The position numbers and the translations under genes were made by a program. The notes under the pieces are model-generated. The model was not told the origin of the DNA. It saw nothing but the letters and a program-made list of their open reading frames with translations, and did not search any database. From assembly GCA_020025475.1 (NCBI GenBank), contig JAHHSA010000045.1, forward strand, positions 1 to 13,180: a DNA stretch of 13,180 nucleotides, read 5' to 3'. Origin of the DNA: Oscillibacter sp. (GTDB lineage Bacteria > Bacillota > Clostridia > Oscillospirales > Oscillospiraceae). Below are positions 5,968 to 13,009 of this stretch, piece by piece (position 1 is the first letter of the stretch; each line of letters begins with the position of its first letter).

Positions 5968-7866
5968 TTGAAACTACATGACCGTTTTCCGAAGTATCGT
6001 CTGCCCCTGTGGGCAAGTCTGCTGGCAGCCGTTCTGGTCTCCGGAGCCATGACCCTGCTGGCGCTGTGGTGCCAGCCAAACGCCCTGCGGGTGGTCCTGC
6101 AGCACATGAAGGCCCAGCCTCTGCTGATCGTGCTGAACGCCATGCCCATCGGGATGCTGGTTCTGCTGTTCACAGCCCTGTTCCGAAATGTGTTTTTTGG
6201 TGCCGCCCTGGTGAACTTTGCCGTCTGTGCCCTCTCTGTCGCAAACCGAATCAAGCTGGAAGTGCGGGATGAACCTGTGTTTCCCCGGGACTTTGCGCTG
6301 CTAAAAGAAGTGGGCAGCGCCATGAGCAGCTACGACATCAAATTCCCCATGGCTGTCATCATCATAGTCATTCTCAGCACGCTGGCCCTGGTGGCAGTTG
6401 GCTTGTTTGTCGGCTGCAAGCCCTTCCCCATTCCCCGCCTGCGTGGCTGGGTGGGCAGTCTTCTGGGGGCCGCGGGCAGCCTGGCCGTGCTGGTGGGGCT
6501 GATCCTCACCGTGTACGCCTCGGTCCCTCTGTATAACTCTTTCCGGGTCTCCAACGCCTACTACATTCCCGCCGTATTCAACGAGCTTGGCTTTCCCTAC
6601 TGCTTCTGCCACCAGTTCACCACCTACCCGGTGGATAAGCCCGTGGGCTACAACCGGGCGGAAGCCGAATCCTGGGAAACCGGCAACAATCCAGGTCAGG
6701 GCAAGCCGGTCCATCTCATCATGATTATGAATGAGGCCTTTTCGGACATCTCAGACAGTGAAATGTTTGCCTATACGGATGAAACAGAGCCTCTGCCCAC
6801 CATTCACGCCCTGCGGGAAGATCCTCACGCCATCTCCGGCCATCTGATCGTCCCCGGCTTTGCAGGCGGCACTGCCAATACGGAATTCGACGTAATGACC
6901 GGTATGCAGACCAATGCCATCTCCAGCACCATCACCTCCGCCTTCCGTGTGGTGAACCGGAATCTGGACAGCGTGTTTCGGGTCTTTGGCGCAGACGGCT
7001 ATCACACCTCCTATGTCCACCCCGGCGACAACTGGTTCTACAACCGTGAAAATGTGCTCCGCTGGATGGGCGCCGAGGAAACCGTGTTCATCAATCAGAT
7101 GCAGGACGTTGACATGAAGGGCCGCTGGGTCACGGACGACTACATGGCCGATTATATTGAGACTTTGTTTGAAGATGCGGTGGCAAAGGGCCAGTTTCTG
7201 TGCAACTACACCACCACCATCCAGAATCATATGTCCTATACCCCCGACAAATATGGTGTTGACTACCCCTATGCACCTGTACCGCTGACCGTGGACGTCT
7301 CTCCTGAGACGGAGAGTCTGCTGCGGGTCTACATCGAGGGTGCCCGGGACGCCGATGCCATGCTGGGCCGGCTGGTGGACTACTTTTCCCAGCGGGAAGA
7401 GCCGGTGGTTCTGGCCTTCTGGGGCGACCACCTGCCCTACCTGGGTGACAATATGCAGGCCTACCGGGAATTGGGTCTGGAGGTTGCACTGCCGGAAAAG
7501 GAACGTGAACATCCCCTCTGCTCCTATGAAACTCCCTTTGTGATTTGGGCCAATGACGCTGCCGCAGAGACACTGGACTGGGAGTCCGCTGTCTCCCACT
7601 TGGCTCTGCCCGAAAACGGGAGACTCTCTGCCGCATTCCTGGGTGCCTCCCTGCTGGAGCTGACCGGCCGGGGCAAGGAGTCCCCCTGGTTCTCCTTCCT
7701 GACGGACCTGCGCCGCATCAGTCCCGTCATTCAGAAAAAGACTGTCATGCTGGCTGACGGAACCTATGTCGAAGACACGGAAGTTGAAAATCCCGTCTTT
7801 CACGACATGCTGGCGCAGTGGCAGCAGTGGAGCTATTACAAGCTGCGCTATAAGGACGTGAAATAA
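5968..7866 (+). CDS. LTA-synthase-like membrane sulfatase-fold phosphotransferase
   Basis: A 632-residue integral membrane enzyme with the layout of lipoteichoic acid synthases: about five N-terminal membrane helices (roughly 14-34, 51-71, 75-93, 127-147, 160-182), then a large extracellular sulfatase-type domain. Visible active-site elements are Glu256 in MNEAFSD, the likely nucleophile Thr302 in GGTANTEF, the HPGDNWFYNRENV segment, and the metal ligands Asp487/His488 in WGDHLP. Family members transfer glycerol phosphate from phosphatidylglycerol to a surface polymer, or modify surface glycans. Whether this one makes LTA or another polymer is not decided. The start is TTG, chosen because GGAAAGGA lies 9 bases upstream and the reading gives a fitting N-terminus. 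Its stop overlaps the next gene's ATG by one base. Confidence 0.88.
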   Translation: MKLHDRFPKYRLPLWASLLAAVLVSGAMTLLALWCQPNALRVVLQHMKAQPLLIVLNAMPIGMLVLLFTALFRNVFFGAALVNFAVCALSVANRIKLEVRDEPVFPRDFALLKEVGSAMSSYDIKFPMAVIIIVILSTLALVAVGLFVGCKPFPIPRLRGWVGSLLGAAGSLAVLVGLILTVYASVPLYNSFRVSNAYYIPAVFNELGFPYCFCHQFTTYPVDKPVGYNRAEAESWETGNNPGQGKPVHLIMIMNEAFSDISDSEMFAYTDETEPLPTIHALREDPHAISGHLIVPGFAGGTANTEFDVMTGMQTNAISSTITSAFRVVNRNLDSVFRVFGADGYHTSYVHPGDNWFYNRENVLRWMGAEETVFINQMQDVDMKGRWVTDDYMADYIETLFEDAVAKGQFLCNYTTTIQNHMSYTPDKYGVDYPYAPVPLTVDVSPETESLLRVYIEGARDADAMLGRLVDYFSQREEPVVLAFWGDHLPYLGDNMQAYRELGLEVALPEKEREHPLCSYETPFVIWANDAAAETLDWESAVSHLALPENGRLSAAFLGASLLELTGRGKESPWFSFLTDLRRISPVIQKKTVMLADGTYVEDTEVENPVFHDMLAQWQQWSYYKLRYKDVK

Positions 7867-8399
7867 TGCACGTCAAAAGCCGTCAAATTGCTCTCAGCGG
7901 CATTTTGACCGCCCTGGCAGTGGTAATCCTCCTGCTGGGCGGCCTGATGCCTCTGTCCACCTTCTGCTGTCCAATGCTGGCCATGCTGGTCCTGCTGCCG
8001 GTGCAGGAGGAATGCGGTCCCAGAATTGCCGGAACCGCCTGGGCCGCCGTCTCCCTCCTGGCTCTGCTCCTGGTGCCGGACCAGGAGCTGGCCCTATTCT
8101 ATGTTGTTTTCGGCTGGTATCCTCTGCTCAAATCCCATGTGGACAAGTGCGGCTCCCGCCTGGTCCGCATCCTGATCAAGCTGCTTTTCTGCGCCGGCTC
8201 CATCGTCCTCATCTACGCCCTGCTGATCTTTTTGTTTCAGTTGGACGCCCTGGCGGCAGAATTCCGTGCCGCTTCCCTGGCCCTCACCGCTGCCACGCTG
8301 GGGATGGGCTTTGTCACCTTTCTGGTGCTGGATGAATTGATAGGACGAATGCAGTGTCTATGGCATCAAAAACTCCGCAAGCGGTTTTTTGGATGCTGA
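7866..8399 (+). CDS. Small polytopic membrane protein, ECF S-component-like
   Basis: A 177-residue protein with about five hydrophobic helices: roughly residues 8-26, 33-47, 55-85 (two close segments), 108-126 and 135-155. The N-terminus (KSRQIALSGILTALAVVILLLG) looks like the first helix of ECF-transporter substrate-binding (S) components, which often start with a basic residue cluster and an ALxGxLxALAxV pattern. The C-terminus is basic (LRKRFF). Its ATG overlaps the TAA of the LTA-synthase-like gene by one base, so the two are translationally coupled. No EcfA or EcfT gene is in the window, and the ligand cannot be told. It might instead be a general accessory of the upstream enzyme. Confidence 0.65.
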   Translation: MHVKSRQIALSGILTALAVVILLLGGLMPLSTFCCPMLAMLVLLPVQEECGPRIAGTAWAAVSLLALLLVPDQELALFYVVFGWYPLLKSHVDKCGSRLVRILIKLLFCAGSIVLIYALLIFLFQLDALAAEFRAASLALTAATLGMGFVTFLVLDELIGRMQCLWHQKLRKRFFGC

Positions 8400-8440
8400 T
8401 TGGTATGCTATCCTGTACTATTTCCCTTATATATTGTGCA

Positions 8441-8477
8441 AAAAGCAGGTCTGCATCTCAGATGCAGACCTGCTTTT
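8441..8477. terminator. Bidirectional terminator between convergent genes
   Basis: AAAAGCAGGTCTGCAT (8441-8456) and ATGCAGACCTGCTTTT (8462-8477) form a perfect 16-pair stem around CTCAG. The A-run on the left and T-run on the right make it work in both directions. It sits between the plus-strand membrane gene ending at 8399 and the minus-strand trmO ending at 8495. Confidence 0.92.
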
Positions 8478-8494
8478 GTCTCAATTTATTTTTC

Positions 8495-9187
8495 TCACAG
8501 ACCTTCCGGGCGGATATCCAGCACATACAGTTTGGCTCCGTCCACCCGGAAACGAACCTCCACACCGGCAAACTGAAAGCCATAGACCCGGTCTGGGTCC
8601 TGCTGGTAATGGGGTCTGGGGTCCTGCGCCAGGACACCCCGCAGGGCCTCCCGCCGGTTCTCCGGCACCAGTCCCAGCAGTTCCTCCGGAATCATGACAT
8701 GCAGAGTCTCTCCGGCAGGTGTGGCCGCAAAGCCGCCCACGGCATCAGGATGGGCGTCGGCATAGGGGATGTAGGGCTTAATGTCCAGAATGGGTGTCCC
8801 ATTCATCAAATCGGCGCCCCGGAGCACCAGCACCGGCCCCTCCTCCGTCTGGCGAATCTCCTGGATCTGCACCGAGGACAGGCCGATCGGATTGGGCCGG
8901 AAGGGGGACCGGGTAGCGAAAACGCCCATCCGTTGATTGCCGCCCAGCCTGGGCGGGCGAACCGTGGGAGACCAGGTCTCCCGAATGGCCTGATCAAAGA
9001 CCCAGACCAGCCACAGGTGGGAAAACCCCTCCAGGCCCCGCAGGGCATCCGGATTTCGATATTCCGGTTCAAACACCACTGTTGATTCCAGAGCCTCCAC
9101 CAGACCGCTCTGGCGGGGAACACCGAACTTTGTGGAAAAATCAGTATGAATGCGTGCGATCACCTTCATCGAAAATTCCTGGCTCAT
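8495..9187 (-). CDS. trmO: tRNA (N6-threonylcarbamoyladenosine(37)-N6)-methyltransferase TrmO
   Basis: A 230-residue protein of the UPF0066/TsaA family. E. coli TrmO uses S-adenosylmethionine to methylate N6 of t6A at position 37 of tRNAs that read ACY codons, a small aid to decoding. The N-terminal beta-barrel domain (about 7-140) shows KFGVPRQSGLV near the start, the GLEGFSHLWLVWVFD stretch and the family signature RSPFRPNPIG (residues 93-102), followed by the DIKPYIPYAD segment. The C-terminal part (about 160-230) matches the extra TrmO C-terminal domain (DPDRVYGFQFAGVEVRF). ATG at 9187 was chosen because GAGGGA lies 6 bases upstream; the Met at residue 7 also has an AGGA before it and is possible. 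The gene appears to have its own promoter. Confidence 0.92.
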   Translation of the reverse strand: MSQEFSMKVIARIHTDFSTKFGVPRQSGLVEALESTVVFEPEYRNPDALRGLEGFSHLWLVWVFDQAIRETWSPTVRPPRLGGNQRMGVFATRSPFRPNPIGLSSVQIQEIRQTEEGPVLVLRGADLMNGTPILDIKPYIPYADAHPDAVGGFAATPAGETLHVMIPEELLGLVPENRREALRGVLAQDPRPHYQQDPDRVYGFQFAGVEVRFRVDGAKLYVLDIRPEGL

Positions 9188-9218
9188 GGACAGTCCCTCA
9201 CTTTCAAATCTCCGGAAC

Positions 9219-9247
9219 AGTATACATGAACTGACTTAAAAAAGAAA
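9219..9247 (-). promoter_or_regulatory. Candidate promoter of trmO
   Basis: On the minus strand TATACT (9224-9219) is a good -10, giving a start near 9212 and a leader of about 25 bases that includes GAGGGA. The hexamer 17 bases upstream (TTTCTT at 9247-9242) is a poor -35, so the call rests on the -10 and position. Confidence 0.4.
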
Positions 9248-9280
9248 GTCCCTGCTGCCACGAAAATGGGGAAGAATTTA

Positions 9281-9308
9281 CGTGCAAGGGGTCTGAACCC
9301 CTTGCACG
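9281..9308. repeat. Perfect inverted repeat without a T-tract
   Basis: CGTGCAAGGGG (9281-9291) and CCCCTTGCACG (9298-9308) form an 11-pair perfect stem with a TCTGAA loop. Neither side is followed by a T-run, so it is not an ordinary terminator. It lies between the lipoprotein's terminator and the trmO promoter and could be a protein-binding palindrome or a dispersed repeat. Confidence 0.7.
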
Positions 9309-9346
9309 CATCCCCTTGTGCTCACCTGTGGAACAGCTTATAGACA

Positions 9347-9386
9347 GCCTTCAGCGGCCCCGGATGATGCCGGGACCGCTGAAGGC
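9347..9386 (-). terminator. Long stem-loop ending the lipoprotein transcript
   Basis: GCCTTCAGCGGCCCCGG (9347-9363) pairs with CCGGGACCGCTGAAGGC (9370-9386) over 17 positions with one mismatch, loop ATGATG. It begins 12 bases beyond the stop of the minus-strand lipoprotein. The strength and position suggest a terminator, although the following bases (TGTCTATAAG on the minus strand) are only moderately T-rich. Confidence 0.65.
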
Positions 9387-9397
9387 GCTGTCAGGGA

Positions 9398-9673
9398 TCA
9401 CCGCATACCGGTCATTGCATCGCCCACGTCGTCAAGGCCATCCCGGACGGCGTCGCCCATATCGTCCACACCCCGGCGAACAGCATCACCGGTGTCGCGG
9501 ACTCCGCGTTCGACTGCGTTACCGGCGTCATCCATACCATCGCGGATTGTATCGCCGGTATCATCCACCATGTTTCCGTCTGTCACAGGTCCGCCGTCTG
9601 ACGGATTATTGGTACAGGCGGTCAGGGACAGGGACAAACACATTGCCAGGAAAAAAATTGCTGCTTTTTGCAT
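9398..9673 (-). CDS. Small lipoprotein made of 11-residue repeats
   Basis: A 91-residue protein with a clear lipoprotein signal: MQKAAIFFLAMCLSLSLTAC, with lipobox LTAC and the lipidated Cys at residue 20. After a short linker (TNNPSDGGPV), residues 38-91 consist of almost five units of 11 residues on the pattern D-x-G-[DN]-[AT]-V-x-x-G-x-D. The mature protein is acidic and has no catalytic look. Such 11-mer repeats form amphipathic right-handed helices, as in LEA-type proteins; that comparison is structural inference. The start is ATG with AAAGGAGG 9 bases upstream, an excellent site. It would be anchored on the outer face of the membrane, or at the forespore or spore surface if its possible sporulation promoter is real. 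Function unknown. Confidence 0.85.
   Translation of the reverse strand: MQKAAIFFLAMCLSLSLTACTNNPSDGGPVTDGNMVDDTGDTIRDGMDDAGNAVERGVRDTGDAVRRGVDDMGDAVRDGLDDVGDAMTGMR
9401..9562 (-). repeat. 33-base tandem repeat coding the lipoprotein 11-mers
   Basis: Five units (four of 33 bases, the last shorter) code DTGDTIRDGMD, DAGNAVERGVR, DTGDAVRRGVD, DMGDAVRDGLD and DVGDAMTGMR. Bases have diverged between units more than in the His/Cys repeat, so it looks like an old, selected repeat rather than a recent duplication. Confidence 0.85.
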
Positions 9674-9708
9674 ACGTGATTTCCTCCTTTGAAACGATAC
9701 CCGCTCTC

Positions 9709-9737
9709 TAGTATCTCCCGGTTTTCAGATTCTATTG
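9709..9737 (-). promoter_or_regulatory. Possible sigma-G-like promoter of the lipoprotein gene
   Basis: On the minus strand CAATA (9737-9733), a 17-base spacer and GATACTA (9715-9709) resemble a sigma-G promoter with the first base of each element off. The -10 is identical to the one at spoVT, with the same spacing. The -10 ends 35 bases before the ATG. No good sigma-A pair was found here. The -35 is weak. Confidence 0.3.
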
Positions 9738-9760
9738 TCATTCACACACTCAAAAATGGA

Positions 9761-9806
9761 TTGACACCGGAAAATGCTTGATTATTGCGTCGAAATGTGT
9801 CATAAC
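9761..9806 (+). promoter_or_regulatory. Candidate promoter region of the rubrerythrin gene
   Basis: Two overlapping possibilities are visible: TTGATT (9778-9783), 17 bases, CATAAC (9801-9806); and a perfect TTGACA (9761-9766) whose -10 would be poor (TATTGC at 9783-9788). A start near 9813 would leave a leader of about 70 bases. No PerR-type palindrome was seen. Confidence 0.3.
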
Positions 9807-9883
9807 TAGAAGTAACAAATCTGATGGTTTCCTGCACAAATTCAGGTGCCACACAAAATTTTGAATTAAAGGAGGATCCTTGC

Positions 9884-10417
9884 ATGGATCTGAAAGGTTC
9901 TAAAACCGAAGCCAACCTACTGTATGCCTTTGCAGGAGAGTCTCAGGCACGCAATAAGTATGACTACTATGCCAGCCGTGCCAAAAAGGACGGCTATGAG
10001 CAAATTGCCGCCCTCTTCCAGGAGACCGCCCTCAACGAAAAAGAGCACGCCAAGCTGTGGTTCAAAGCCCTGGGCGGCATTGGAAGTACTGAGGAAAACC
10101 TCGTTGCTGCCGCTGCCGGTGAGCACGAGGAGTGGACCGAGATGTATGCCGGTTTTGCCCGCACCGCTGAAGAGGAAGGCTTTCTGGCTTTAGCCGCTCA
10201 ATTCGAAGGCGTTGCCAAAATTGAAAAGACCCACGAAGAGCGCTATCTGAAGCTGCTGGAAAACCTGAAAAACGGTGAAGTTTTTAAGAAGGGTGAAAAG
10301 GTCATGTGGTTCTGCCGGAACTGCGGCCATGTGGAGATCGCCGAAAACGCCCCTCTGGTGTGTCCCGTCTGCAAGCATCCTCAGGCTTACTTCCAGGTAA
10401 AGGCCACCAACTATTGA
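9884..10417 (+). CDS. rbr: Rubrerythrin (diiron peroxidase with rubredoxin domain)
   Basis: A 177-residue cytoplasmic protein. Rubrerythrins reduce hydrogen peroxide with electrons passed through rubredoxin and protect anaerobes from oxygen stress. The N-terminal ferritin-like four-helix domain (about 1-135) shows iron-ligand patterns: Glu19 in FAGESQARNKY, Glu52 and His55 in ALNEKEHAKLW, EHEE at 80-83, and Glu114/His117 in KIEKTHEERY. The C-terminal rubredoxin-like domain has CRNC (144-147) and CPVC (160-163), so both halves are intact. The start is the ATG with AAAGGAGG 8 bases upstream; an in-frame ATG 60 bases earlier lacks a ribosome site and would add a non-family N-terminus. The gene stands alone between the divergent lipoprotein gene and the HPr gene. 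Confidence 0.95.
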   Translation: MDLKGSKTEANLLYAFAGESQARNKYDYYASRAKKDGYEQIAALFQETALNEKEHAKLWFKALGGIGSTEENLVAAAAGEHEEWTEMYAGFARTAEEEGFLALAAQFEGVAKIEKTHEERYLKLLENLKNGEVFKKGEKVMWFCRNCGHVEIAENAPLVCPVCKHPQAYFQVKATNY

Positions 10418-10569
10418 TTTTCCGCTTCAACACTGCCCAAAATTTACAGTGCCTCCCCGTTGAGGAGGCCATGAAACGTGTCTGCGATTACTGTTATTTT
10501 ATTGTGGATATGACCAATTTCCAGAACATCGCCGCAGGGTTATTTCGGTAATATTTGTGAAAAACGTCA

Positions 10570-10598
10570 TTGACGGAATAACAAAAAAAAGATATGAT
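10570..10598 (+). promoter_or_regulatory. Strong sigma-A promoter of the HPr gene
   Basis: TTGACG (10570-10575), a 17-base A-rich spacer, and TATGAT (10593-10598): one mismatch in each hexamer and optimal spacing. Transcription would start near 10605, giving a leader of about 63 bases. A small palindrome CGTCATTGACG overlaps the -35. Confidence 0.8.
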
Positions 10599-10667
10599 AT
10601 TATATAGAATATGCACATGATGCGATGATGTTCAAACAGACTTGGTATAGAAAAGGAGAGCTGTATC

Positions 10668-10931
10668 ATGTATACACAGGAGATCACCGTTAACAATGAA
10701 GTAGGTCTGCACGCAAGACCTGCCACTTTCTTCATTCAGAAGGCCAACGAGTTTAAAAGCGGCATCTGGGTTGAGAAGGAAGACCGCCGTGTCAACGCCA
10801 AGAGTCTTTTGGGCGTTCTGTCTCTCGGCATCGTGAAGGGCACCAAAATTACCCTGATCGCTGACGGAGCGGACGAGAAGGAAGCCGTCGGTGCTCTGGT
10901 TGACCTGGTCAATGACAACTTCGGCGAATAA
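10668..10931 (+). CDS. ptsH: HPr family phosphocarrier protein
   Basis: An 87-residue protein, standard HPr length. HPr carries phosphate from enzyme I to sugar-specific EII proteins of the phosphotransferase system and, in Firmicutes, signals catabolite repression when phosphorylated on serine. GLHARPA carries the active His15, and VNAKSLLGVLSLGI carries Ser46, the HPr kinase target; both key residues are present, so this is HPr rather than a His15-lacking Crh. The start is ATG with AAAGGAG about 9 bases upstream. The gene has its own strong promoter and terminator. In many Clostridia an HPr gene lies near uvrC, hprK and whiA, and here uvrC follows at once. The PTS partners are outside the window, so the true role could be mainly regulatory. 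Confidence 0.9.
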   Translation: MYTQEITVNNEVGLHARPATFFIQKANEFKSGIWVEKEDRRVNAKSLLGVLSLGIVKGTKITLIADGADEKEAVGALVDLVNDNFGE

Positions 10932-10945
10932 CAGCGAATTTCTGA

Positions 10946-10977
10946 TGCGGTCCTGCCTCTGCAGGACCGCAATTTTT
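10946..10977 (+). terminator. Rho-independent terminator after the HPr gene
   Basis: TGCGGTCCTGC-CTCT-GCAGGACCGCA is an 11-pair perfect stem with a 4-base loop, followed by A and five T residues (10973-10977). It sits 15 bases after the HPr stop and 34 bases before uvrC. Since no clear promoter fits in that gap, uvrC may depend on read-through. Confidence 0.92.
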
Positions 10978-11011
10978 CTTTCCACTTACTTCTGGCAACA
11001 AGGAGGCCCCC

Positions 11012-12844
11012 ATGACCAAGGACGAACTGCGGGAAAAGGCCAATGACCTGCCCCTCACCCCCGGTGTCTATCTGATGATGGACAAAGCCGGTACCGTCAT
11101 TTACGTCGGTAAAGCAAAAAAACTGAAAAACAGAGTGAGCCAGTACTTTCAGGACAGTGCCGCCCACAACGCCAAAACCCGGCAGATGGTCTCCCAGGTA
11201 GATCACTTCGACACCATCTTTGTCCGCAGTGAGTTTGAAGCCCTGGTACTGGAAAACTCCCTGATCAAGCGGCATATGCCTCACTACAACATCCTGCTCA
11301 AAGACGACAAAGGCTATCCGTTTATCCGTCTGTCCAAGGAAGCGTATCCCCGCTTCTCCCTGGCCAATCGCGCCGTAGGTGACGGTGCCCGGTACTTTGG
11401 TCCCTTTGGTGGCCGGTACGAGACCCGCCAGGCCTTGGACGCTGTCTGCACCGCCCTGCGGCTGCCTACCTGCAACCGGAAATTTCCCCGGGACATCGGA
11501 CTGGACCGCCCCTGTCTCAACTTCCACATGGGCCGCTGTGATGGCTTCTGCCGAAAGGAAATGTCTGCCCAGGAGTACCAGAGACGCATTGCCCAGGCTG
11601 TGCAGCTCCTGGAGGGCCACAGCCGCCAGCTGCTTCAGGAAATGACCGCCGAGATGGAGGCGGAGGCGGAGGCGCTGCGCTTTGAGCAGGCCGCCGCCCT
11701 GCGGGACCGAATCAACGCCATCAGCGCCCTGTCCAAAAAGCAGACCGTGATTGCAGGTCTCTGCGCCGACACAGATATCTGGGGGCTTTACCGTGGCTCC
11801 GGTAAATGCTGCTGCGCCATTCTTCACATTGAAAACGGTGACCTCACAGGACGGGAGACCCAACTCTTCTCCGATCCCATGGAGGAGAGCGAAGAGGAAA
11901 TGCTCTCCACACTCACTGCGCAGTATTATTTGCCCCGTGCCATCCTGCCCCACGAGATCCTGCTGCCCTATGCCGCCGAAGGACACTGCGAGAACCTCTC
12001 TGAGGTCCTCTCTAAGCGCGCGGAGCGCCGAGTCTGGGTCCATGTACCTCAGAGAGGAGAAAAGGCAGAGCTGCGTTCTATGGCCCAGCAAAATGCCGCC
12101 GAGGAGGCGGAGCGGGCCACCACGGTTGAGGAGCGCTCCGCCCACACCCTGACCCTGCTGCAAAAGCTGACAGATCTCCCTGCTCCCCCCAAACGCATGG
12201 AGTCTTTCGATATCTCCAACACCGGCAAATCTGACATTGTGGCTTCCATGGTGGTCTACAGCGGAACCCGCCCTCTCAAGAGTGCCTATCGCCGCTTCCG
12301 GATTCAGGATCTGGACGGACACCCGGACGACTACGCCTCCATGCAGGAGGTCCTGCGCAGACGGCTCCAGCGAGCCGCAGACGGCGACGAGAAGTTCCTC
12401 CCCCTGCCTGACGTTTTTCTCATCGATGGCGGCATTACCCATGCCAACGCCGCCTTGGCGGTAGCCCGGAAATTCAACTGCACCATCCCCATTTTTGGCA
12501 TGGTGAAGGACGAGCGCCATCGGACCCGAGCCCTGGTGACGCCGGAGGGACGGGAGATCGGCATCAGCAACTATCAGGCCGTGTTTTCTCTCATTGGTCA
12601 GATTCAGGAGGAGACCCACCGCTTCGCCATTACCTACCACCACGAAAGTCATCAGCGCAGCACCATGCGCTCCGCTCTGGATGGAATTCCAGGGCTGGGT
12701 CCCAAGCGTCAGGCCGCCCTGAAAAAGGCCTTTGGAACCATTCGGGCGATCAAGGATGCCGATGTGGAGAGTCTGAAAGCTGTGCTGCCCCAGGCGGTAG
12801 CCGAAGCTGTCTGGCACCGCTTCCACGACGCTTGTTCCAGCTAA
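11012..12844 (+). CDS. uvrC: Excinuclease ABC subunit C (UvrC)
   Basis: A 610-residue protein, normal length. UvrC makes both incisions around a DNA lesion in nucleotide excision repair with UvrA and UvrB. The GIY-YIG nuclease domain for the 3' cut comes first (GVY at 18-20, IYVGKAKKLKNR at 30-41). A Cys set C154, C168, C176, C180 matches the spacing of the Fe-S cysteines reported for E. coli UvrC (154, 166, 174, 178), with two extra residues in the first gap. The UVR/UvrB-binding motif (about 200-235, EALRFEQAAALRDRI) follows. The RNase-H-like domain for the 5' cut has Asp400 in FDISNTGKSD and Asp472 in FLIDGG. Helix-hairpin-helix motifs end the protein (GIPGLGPKRQAALKKAFG). The start is ATG with AAGGAGG 5 bases upstream. 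All catalytic regions look intact. Confidence 0.96.
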   Translation: MTKDELREKANDLPLTPGVYLMMDKAGTVIYVGKAKKLKNRVSQYFQDSAAHNAKTRQMVSQVDHFDTIFVRSEFEALVLENSLIKRHMPHYNILLKDDKGYPFIRLSKEAYPRFSLANRAVGDGARYFGPFGGRYETRQALDAVCTALRLPTCNRKFPRDIGLDRPCLNFHMGRCDGFCRKEMSAQEYQRRIAQAVQLLEGHSRQLLQEMTAEMEAEAEALRFEQAAALRDRINAISALSKKQTVIAGLCADTDIWGLYRGSGKCCCAILHIENGDLTGRETQLFSDPMEESEEEMLSTLTAQYYLPRAILPHEILLPYAAEGHCENLSEVLSKRAERRVWVHVPQRGEKAELRSMAQQNAAEEAERATTVEERSAHTLTLLQKLTDLPAPPKRMESFDISNTGKSDIVASMVVYSGTRPLKSAYRRFRIQDLDGHPDDYASMQEVLRRRLQRAADGDEKFLPLPDVFLIDGGITHANAALAVARKFNCTIPIFGMVKDERHRTRALVTPEGREIGISNYQAVFSLIGQIQEETHRFAITYHHESHQRSTMRSALDGIPGLGPKRQAALKKAFGTIRAIKDADVESLKAVLPQAVAEAVWHRFHDACSS

Positions 12845-12874
12845 TGTTTTCTTTCATATCAGCTTATTTGGCCA

Positions 12875-12902
12875 TGCCCAACTTGCACATGCAAGTTGGG
12901 CA
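12875..12902. repeat. Perfect 28-base palindrome after uvrC
   Basis: TGCCCAACTTGCA (12875-12887) and TGCAAGTTGGGCA (12890-12902) are perfect inverted arms of 13 with only CA between them. In RNA this would be a 12-pair stem with a 4-base loop. It starts 30 bases after the uvrC stop. The following bases (CCGGTACCGTGG) hold no T-run, so it is not a standard terminator. Confidence 0.75.
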
Positions 12903-13009
12903 CCGGTACCGTGGAAATCCGTTCATGGGCGCAGTGGCAACTGGCACCAGGAATGCTTTCTGAGGCGTCCAACAATCCACTTTTTCATGACTGTTCCTCC
13001 AAACACAGC

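Noticed and set aside
8354..9085. Plus-strand open frame opposite trmO
   Set aside because: It crosses the bidirectional terminator at 8441-8477 and reads trmO backwards; the minus-strand protein has a clear TrmO signature.
9824..9883. Upstream ATG extending rubrerythrin by 20 residues
   Set aside because: The AAAGGAGG site lies inside this stretch and serves the ATG at 9884; the added residues do not resemble rubrerythrin.
10451..10469. GCCTCC-CCGTTGA-GGAGGC hairpin after rubrerythrin as a terminator
   Set aside because: The stem has only six pairs and no T-run follows; it may be incidental.
10569..10579. CGTCATTGACG palindrome over the HPr -35 as an operator
   Set aside because: The arms are only five bases and include the TTGAC hexamer itself, so chance is a good explanation.
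10736..12826. Long minus-strand open frame opposite HPr and uvrC
   Set aside because: It runs antisense through two clear genes and has no ribosome site or recognisable domain.
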